7,517 nt of DNA, from assembly GCA_030754655.1 (NCBI GenBank), contig JASLZX010000028.1:1-7517 (forward strand), in the 5' to 3' direction. This document shows, one piece after another, positions 4,468 through 7,517 of the stretch. How positions within the stretch are numbered: the first letter of the stretch is position 1; each line of letters opens with the position of its first letter. This stretch comes from UBA8886 sp002731655 (lineage in GTDB: Archaea > Thermoplasmatota > Poseidoniia > MGIII > CG-Epi1). The position numbers were made by a program, and so were the translations under genes. Under the pieces are notes generated by a model. It saw only the letters and a list, made by a program, of their open reading frames with translations. It ran no database searches and was not told where the DNA came from.

Positions 4468-6537
4468 GTGGCCAGTCTTCCCGATTTCAGGCAGTTCTTC
4501 GACAGCGTGCGCACGCTCGACCGCGCGCGCGTTGAGTCGTTCCTGCAGACGCACTGGCGGCTGCTGACGTTCCAGCTAGTGCTGCTGCTGCTCGGCGGCT
4601 TCTCGCCCTCGTCGGGATACACGCGCTTCGCGCTGCTGGTCGCCGTGTGGGTGGGCGGGCTGCGCTGGGCGCAGAACCAGGGGCAGCTAGAGCCGCTCGG
4701 CCTCGACCTCATCTGGGGCCGCTCGTTCCTGATGTGGCGCACCGGGCGCGGCAAGCTCTTCATCGAGCGCATGGCGCAGTATCCCACCGTCTGGCGCCGC
4801 TTCGGCGACGTGGGGCTGGTGATGGTCTTCGGAACGATGGTGACGATGCTGTCGCTGCTGGTGTGGCAGGCGTTCCTCGTCTTCGATATTCCCAAGTCGG
4901 CCGCAGTCTCCCCCAAGCTGATGCTGGGGCTGCCCGGCCTCAACCCAGTCATCCCGCTCTGGTACGGGATTGCCGCGCTCGCGATTGCGATTGTCGTGCA
5001 TGAATTCTGCCACGGCATTCTCGCGCGCGTCGCCAACGTGCGGCTGAAAGCGCTGGGGCTGCTCTTCTTCGCCGCGCCGGTCGGCGCCTTTGTCGAGCCC
5101 GATGAAGAAGAGATGGTCGCGATGCGGCGGATTGACCGCATGCGGCTCTACGCCGCCGGCCCCGCGTCGAACATCACGCTCGCGTTCCTCTTCGCGCTGC
5201 TCTTCTCGTGGGGCATGGTCGCCGCTCTCGAACCGGCGCACGACGGCGCGCTGACCGCGTCAGTCGTCGCCGACTACGCCGGCGCCGAAGCGGGCCTCGA
5301 GCCGTGGATGCTCCTCACCTCCGTAAACGGCACCGACATCGAGAGCGCCGCTAACTTCGGCGCGGCGCTGAACCTGACCTGGGCGGGGCAGAACGTGACC
5401 GTGCAGGCGCTCGACAAGGGGCAGTCGCGCAACTTCGACGTTACGCTTGACGACAAGGGGAGCTACTACCTGCAGTATTACCCCGATTACTACGAATCGT
5501 GGATGTCGGGCAAGGGCTTCCTCGGCGTCGCGGTGACCGACCAGTCGGTCGTCACCGAAGGGCTGGCGCATCCGGCGCAGGACGGCTGGAGCCTGCTGCG
5601 CTACATCACGCTGCCGTTCCTGAAGCTGCAGCCGTTCCCCGAGCATTTCACCGCGCTCTTCGAGCCGAGCGGGTTGCCGGGGCTGCTGCCCGACGGGCTC
5701 TTCTGGATAACGGCCAACCTGTTCTACTGGATTTTCTGGCTCAACCTGATGGTCGGCATGACCAACGCGCTGCCGGCGGTCCCGCTTGACGGCGGCTTCA
5801 TCTTCGGCGACTCGGTCGCCGCCATGCTCGACCGGCTCAAGCGGCCATCGCTCTCGGCGGAGCGCAAGGAGCAAATCACTGACCGGCTTGTCTCGCTGCT
5901 CGCCATCCTGGTTATCTCGCTGGTCGTCTGGCAAATGGTCGGTCCACGGCTGGTCGGGACTGAAGTGGCGTTCCTGCAGGCGCGGTTTGACGCGAGCGGT
6001 GACGAGGGGTGGAATGGTGATAGCTTCGATTTCGACGCGTCGCTCTCGGTCGGCGGCTTCGTCGAGTGGGAGTGGGATTTCGGCGACGGCGCCAACGCCA
6101 GCGGCGAGCAAGTCTCGCACGAGTGGGACGCCGGTGGAGCCTACTACGTCGTGCTGACCGCGAAGGACGCAGATGGCCGGCAGAGCCGCGCCTACCAGCC
6201 GGTGGTCATCGACCAGCGCGCGCAAGCGAGCGGTAATGTCTCCATGCTCGACAGCGCGACCGAGACCATCGCCGCCAGCCCCTACATCGGCAAGGTCCGC
6301 ACCGTGATTACCGTGAGCGGCGAGACCCCGCTCCTTTCGACCGACGTCACCGTCACGCTCACTTCGCCTTCCGGGGAGACGCAGCAGCAGACCGTCACGG
6401 TTTCCCAGCAGTCAACGGTTGAGTTGCCCTGGACTGCCGACGGCGAGGTGGGTGACTGGAGGATCGACCTCAAATCGGAGGATTTCGAGTTTAGCTACGA
6501 AGTGGCGTGGGAGCTGGATTACCGCCTTGCGGCCTGA
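4468..6537 (+). CDS. Site-2 protease (M50 family) with PDZ, PKD and C-terminal beta domains
   Basis: Encodes a 689-residue membrane metalloprotease that would cut substrates within the membrane. The zinc site is HEFCH (H178, E179, H182) plus the second motif NALPAVPLDGG (N433 to G443, Asp441). RLYAAGPASN (226-235) is another typical S2P element. Membrane helices are visible at about 32-48, 52-66, 114-139, 163-183, 196-209, 234-254, 410-431 and 472-492. A PDZ-like region covers about 262-328 between the two catalytic motifs. After the last helix come a PKD domain (about 503-583, signature WDFGDG at 536-541) and a beta-rich domain at about 605-689, presumably outside the cell. The GTG start at 4468 is favoured by the TATA-like element 27 bp upstream. 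Substrates are unknown; S2P enzymes often release membrane-bound regulators or clear signal-peptide remnants. Tethered PKD domains usually mediate protein or glycan contacts. Confidence 0.93.
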   Translation: MASLPDFRQFFDSVRTLDRARVESFLQTHWRLLTFQLVLLLLGGFSPSSGYTRFALLVAVWVGGLRWAQNQGQLEPLGLDLIWGRSFLMWRTGRGKLFIERMAQYPTVWRRFGDVGLVMVFGTMVTMLSLLVWQAFLVFDIPKSAAVSPKLMLGLPGLNPVIPLWYGIAALAIAIVVHEFCHGILARVANVRLKALGLLFFAAPVGAFVEPDEEEMVAMRRIDRMRLYAAGPASNITLAFLFALLFSWGMVAALEPAHDGALTASVVADYAGAEAGLEPWMLLTSVNGTDIESAANFGAALNLTWAGQNVTVQALDKGQSRNFDVTLDDKGSYYLQYYPDYYESWMSGKGFLGVAVTDQSVVTEGLAHPAQDGWSLLRYITLPFLKLQPFPEHFTALFEPSGLPGLLPDGLFWITANLFYWIFWLNLMVGMTNALPAVPLDGGFIFGDSVAAMLDRLKRPSLSAERKEQITDRLVSLLAILVISLVVWQMVGPRLVGTEVAFLQARFDASGDEGWNGDSFDFDASLSVGGFVEWEWDFGDGANASGEQVSHEWDAGGAYYVVLTAKDADGRQSRAYQPVVIDQRAQASGNVSMLDSATETIAASPYIGKVRTVITVSGETPLLSTDVTVTLTSPSGETQQQTVTVSQQSTVELPWTADGEVGDWRIDLKSEDFEFSYEVAWELDYRLAA

Positions 6538-6562
6538 TTAATCGCACTCATCGCAATCATAA

Positions 6563-6573
6563 CTAATATTAAG
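6563..6573 (+). promoter_or_regulatory. TATA-like box upstream of hpd
   Basis: CTAATATTAAG lies in the 61-bp gap after the protease gene, centred about 31 bp before the hpd ATG. Transcription would begin roughly five bases before the start codon. GAGG at 6591-6594 is only four bases from the ATG, too close for a strong Shine-Dalgarno. The box suggests that hpd has its own promoter rather than depending on read-through. Confidence 0.55.
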
Positions 6574-6598
6574 CCCCTCCAAGCCCTGCCGAGGCAGG

Positions 6599-7517
6599 AT
6601 GAGCGAAGATCCAATTCCGCTGAAAGCCATCCACCACGTCGAGTTGTGGGTCGGCAACGCCAAGCAGGCCGCCTACTACTACCGCCACGCCTTCGGCTTC
6701 TCGCAGGTCGCCTATTCAGGGCTGGAAACGGGCGTGCGCGACCGCGCCAGCTACGTGCTGGGGCAGGGGCGCATCCGGCTGGTGCTCTCGACCCCGCTCG
6801 GCGGCGACAACGGCATGACCACACATCAAGCGCGGCATGGCGACGGCGTGCGCGACATCGCGTTCCATGTCGATGACGCCGACGCCTGCTTTGCGGCGGC
6901 GATCGAGCGCGGCGCAAAGGTGGCGAGCGAGCCGCGGACGCTCAAGGACGACAACGGATCGGTGCGACACGCCGCGATTCACACTTACGGCGACACGCTG
7001 CACTCGTTCATTTCGCACGACGATTACGACGGTCCCCTCCTGCCGGGCTACCGCGCCGCGGAGATTACGGGTGAGTCGGTGGGATTACGGTTCGTCGACC
7101 ACATCGTCGGCAACGTCGAGCTGGGGAAGATGGACGAGTGGGCTGGTTTCTACGCTGGCGTCCTCGGATTCAGCCAGCTGCAGCACTTTAGCGACAAGGA
7201 TATCTCGACCGAATACAGCGCACTGATGTCCAAGGTAATGGAATCAGATAACGGCCGCATCAAGTTCCCTCTCAATGAACCTGCCGAAGGGCGACGAAAG
7301 TCACAGATTGAGGAATACCTCGATTTCTACGACGGGGCAGGCGTGCAGCACGTCGCGCTACTGACCGATGATATCATCAAGGCCATCACCAACCTGCGCG
7401 CCAATGGTGTCGAGTTTCTGGAAGTGCCTGACACCTATTACGATGACCTACAGGAACGGGTCGGCGTGATTGATGAGGACATGGAAGCCATTCGCAAGCT
7501 GCACATACTTGTTGACA
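6599..7517 (+). CDS. hpd: 4-hydroxyphenylpyruvate dioxygenase (3' end beyond window)
   Basis: The frame is open from the ATG at 6599 to the right edge (306 codons), without a stop. HPPD converts 4-hydroxyphenylpyruvate and O2 to homogentisate and CO2 with Fe(II), in tyrosine breakdown. Two VOC-type domains are visible, about 11-140 and 165 to the edge. Two of three iron ligands are present: H168 (VDHIVGN) and H251 (VQHVAL). Substrate-pocket residues also match the family: S207 (EYSALM), N226 (LNEP), Q236 (KSQIEEYLDF) and Q250. The family is usually 350-400 residues, so roughly the last 50-90 are missing, including the third ligand (Glu) and the C-terminal gate helix. The run EYSALMSKVM plus NEPAEG is strongly like bacterial HPPDs, so transfer from bacteria is plausible. 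HppA-type relatives such as hydroxymandelate synthase share this fold; the missing C-terminus would help exclude them. No pathway partner is in the window. Confidence 0.93.
   Translation, partial: MSEDPIPLKAIHHVELWVGNAKQAAYYYRHAFGFSQVAYSGLETGVRDRASYVLGQGRIRLVLSTPLGGDNGMTTHQARHGDGVRDIAFHVDDADACFAAAIERGAKVASEPRTLKDDNGSVRHAAIHTYGDTLHSFISHDDYDGPLLPGYRAAEITGESVGLRFVDHIVGNVELGKMDEWAGFYAGVLGFSQLQHFSDKDISTEYSALMSKVMESDNGRIKFPLNEPAEGRRKSQIEEYLDFYDGAGVQHVALLTDDIIKAITNLRANGVEFLEVPDTYYDDLQERVGVIDEDMEAIRKLHILVD

Noticed and set aside
5260..6225. Long minus-strand frame of 321 codons opposite the protease gene
   Set aside because: Antisense shadow of a gene with intact catalytic motifs; charged, repetitive composition and no domain signal.

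Overview
The window most likely comes from a mesophilic archaeon, plausibly of the marine Thermoplasmatota (Marine Group II/III type). This rests on three things: AT-rich TATA-like boxes about 26-34 bp upstream of most start codons with little or no leader, an intramembrane site-2 protease carrying a PKD domain, and bacterial-type MutS and HPPD genes in a GC-rich background. The lineage call is an inference and no ribosomal marker is present.

Region 1-1121 is clearly lower in GC than the rest and looks accessory. It holds the 5' part of a secreted, cysteine-containing protein gene (minus strand, running off the left edge). Divergent to it is a small Cys/His-rich ORF on the plus strand that has no normal start codon and an in-frame stop followed by more open frame. 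A gene-free stretch follows, with three 11-bp-phased AATTAAT boxes and a perfect 9+3+9 inverted repeat directly upstream of a TATA-like box that faces mutS.

Region 1122-7517 is GC-rich and tightly packed. A full-length mutS (plus) converges on a gene for a three-helix membrane protein of unknown function (minus); the two stop codons are read from the same CTAG palindrome. The membrane protein gene is divergent from a large site-2 metalloprotease gene, and one TATA-like element lies at about the right distance from both starts. After 61 bp with its own TATA-like box comes hpd (4-hydroxyphenylpyruvate dioxygenase), cut by the right edge before its last metal ligand.

Functionally the genes are separate: mismatch repair, membrane proteolysis or envelope function, and tyrosine breakdown. 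The only pairing suggested by layout is the membrane protein with the site-2 protease, which appear to share a promoter. No tRNA, rRNA, CRISPR array or transposase was seen.
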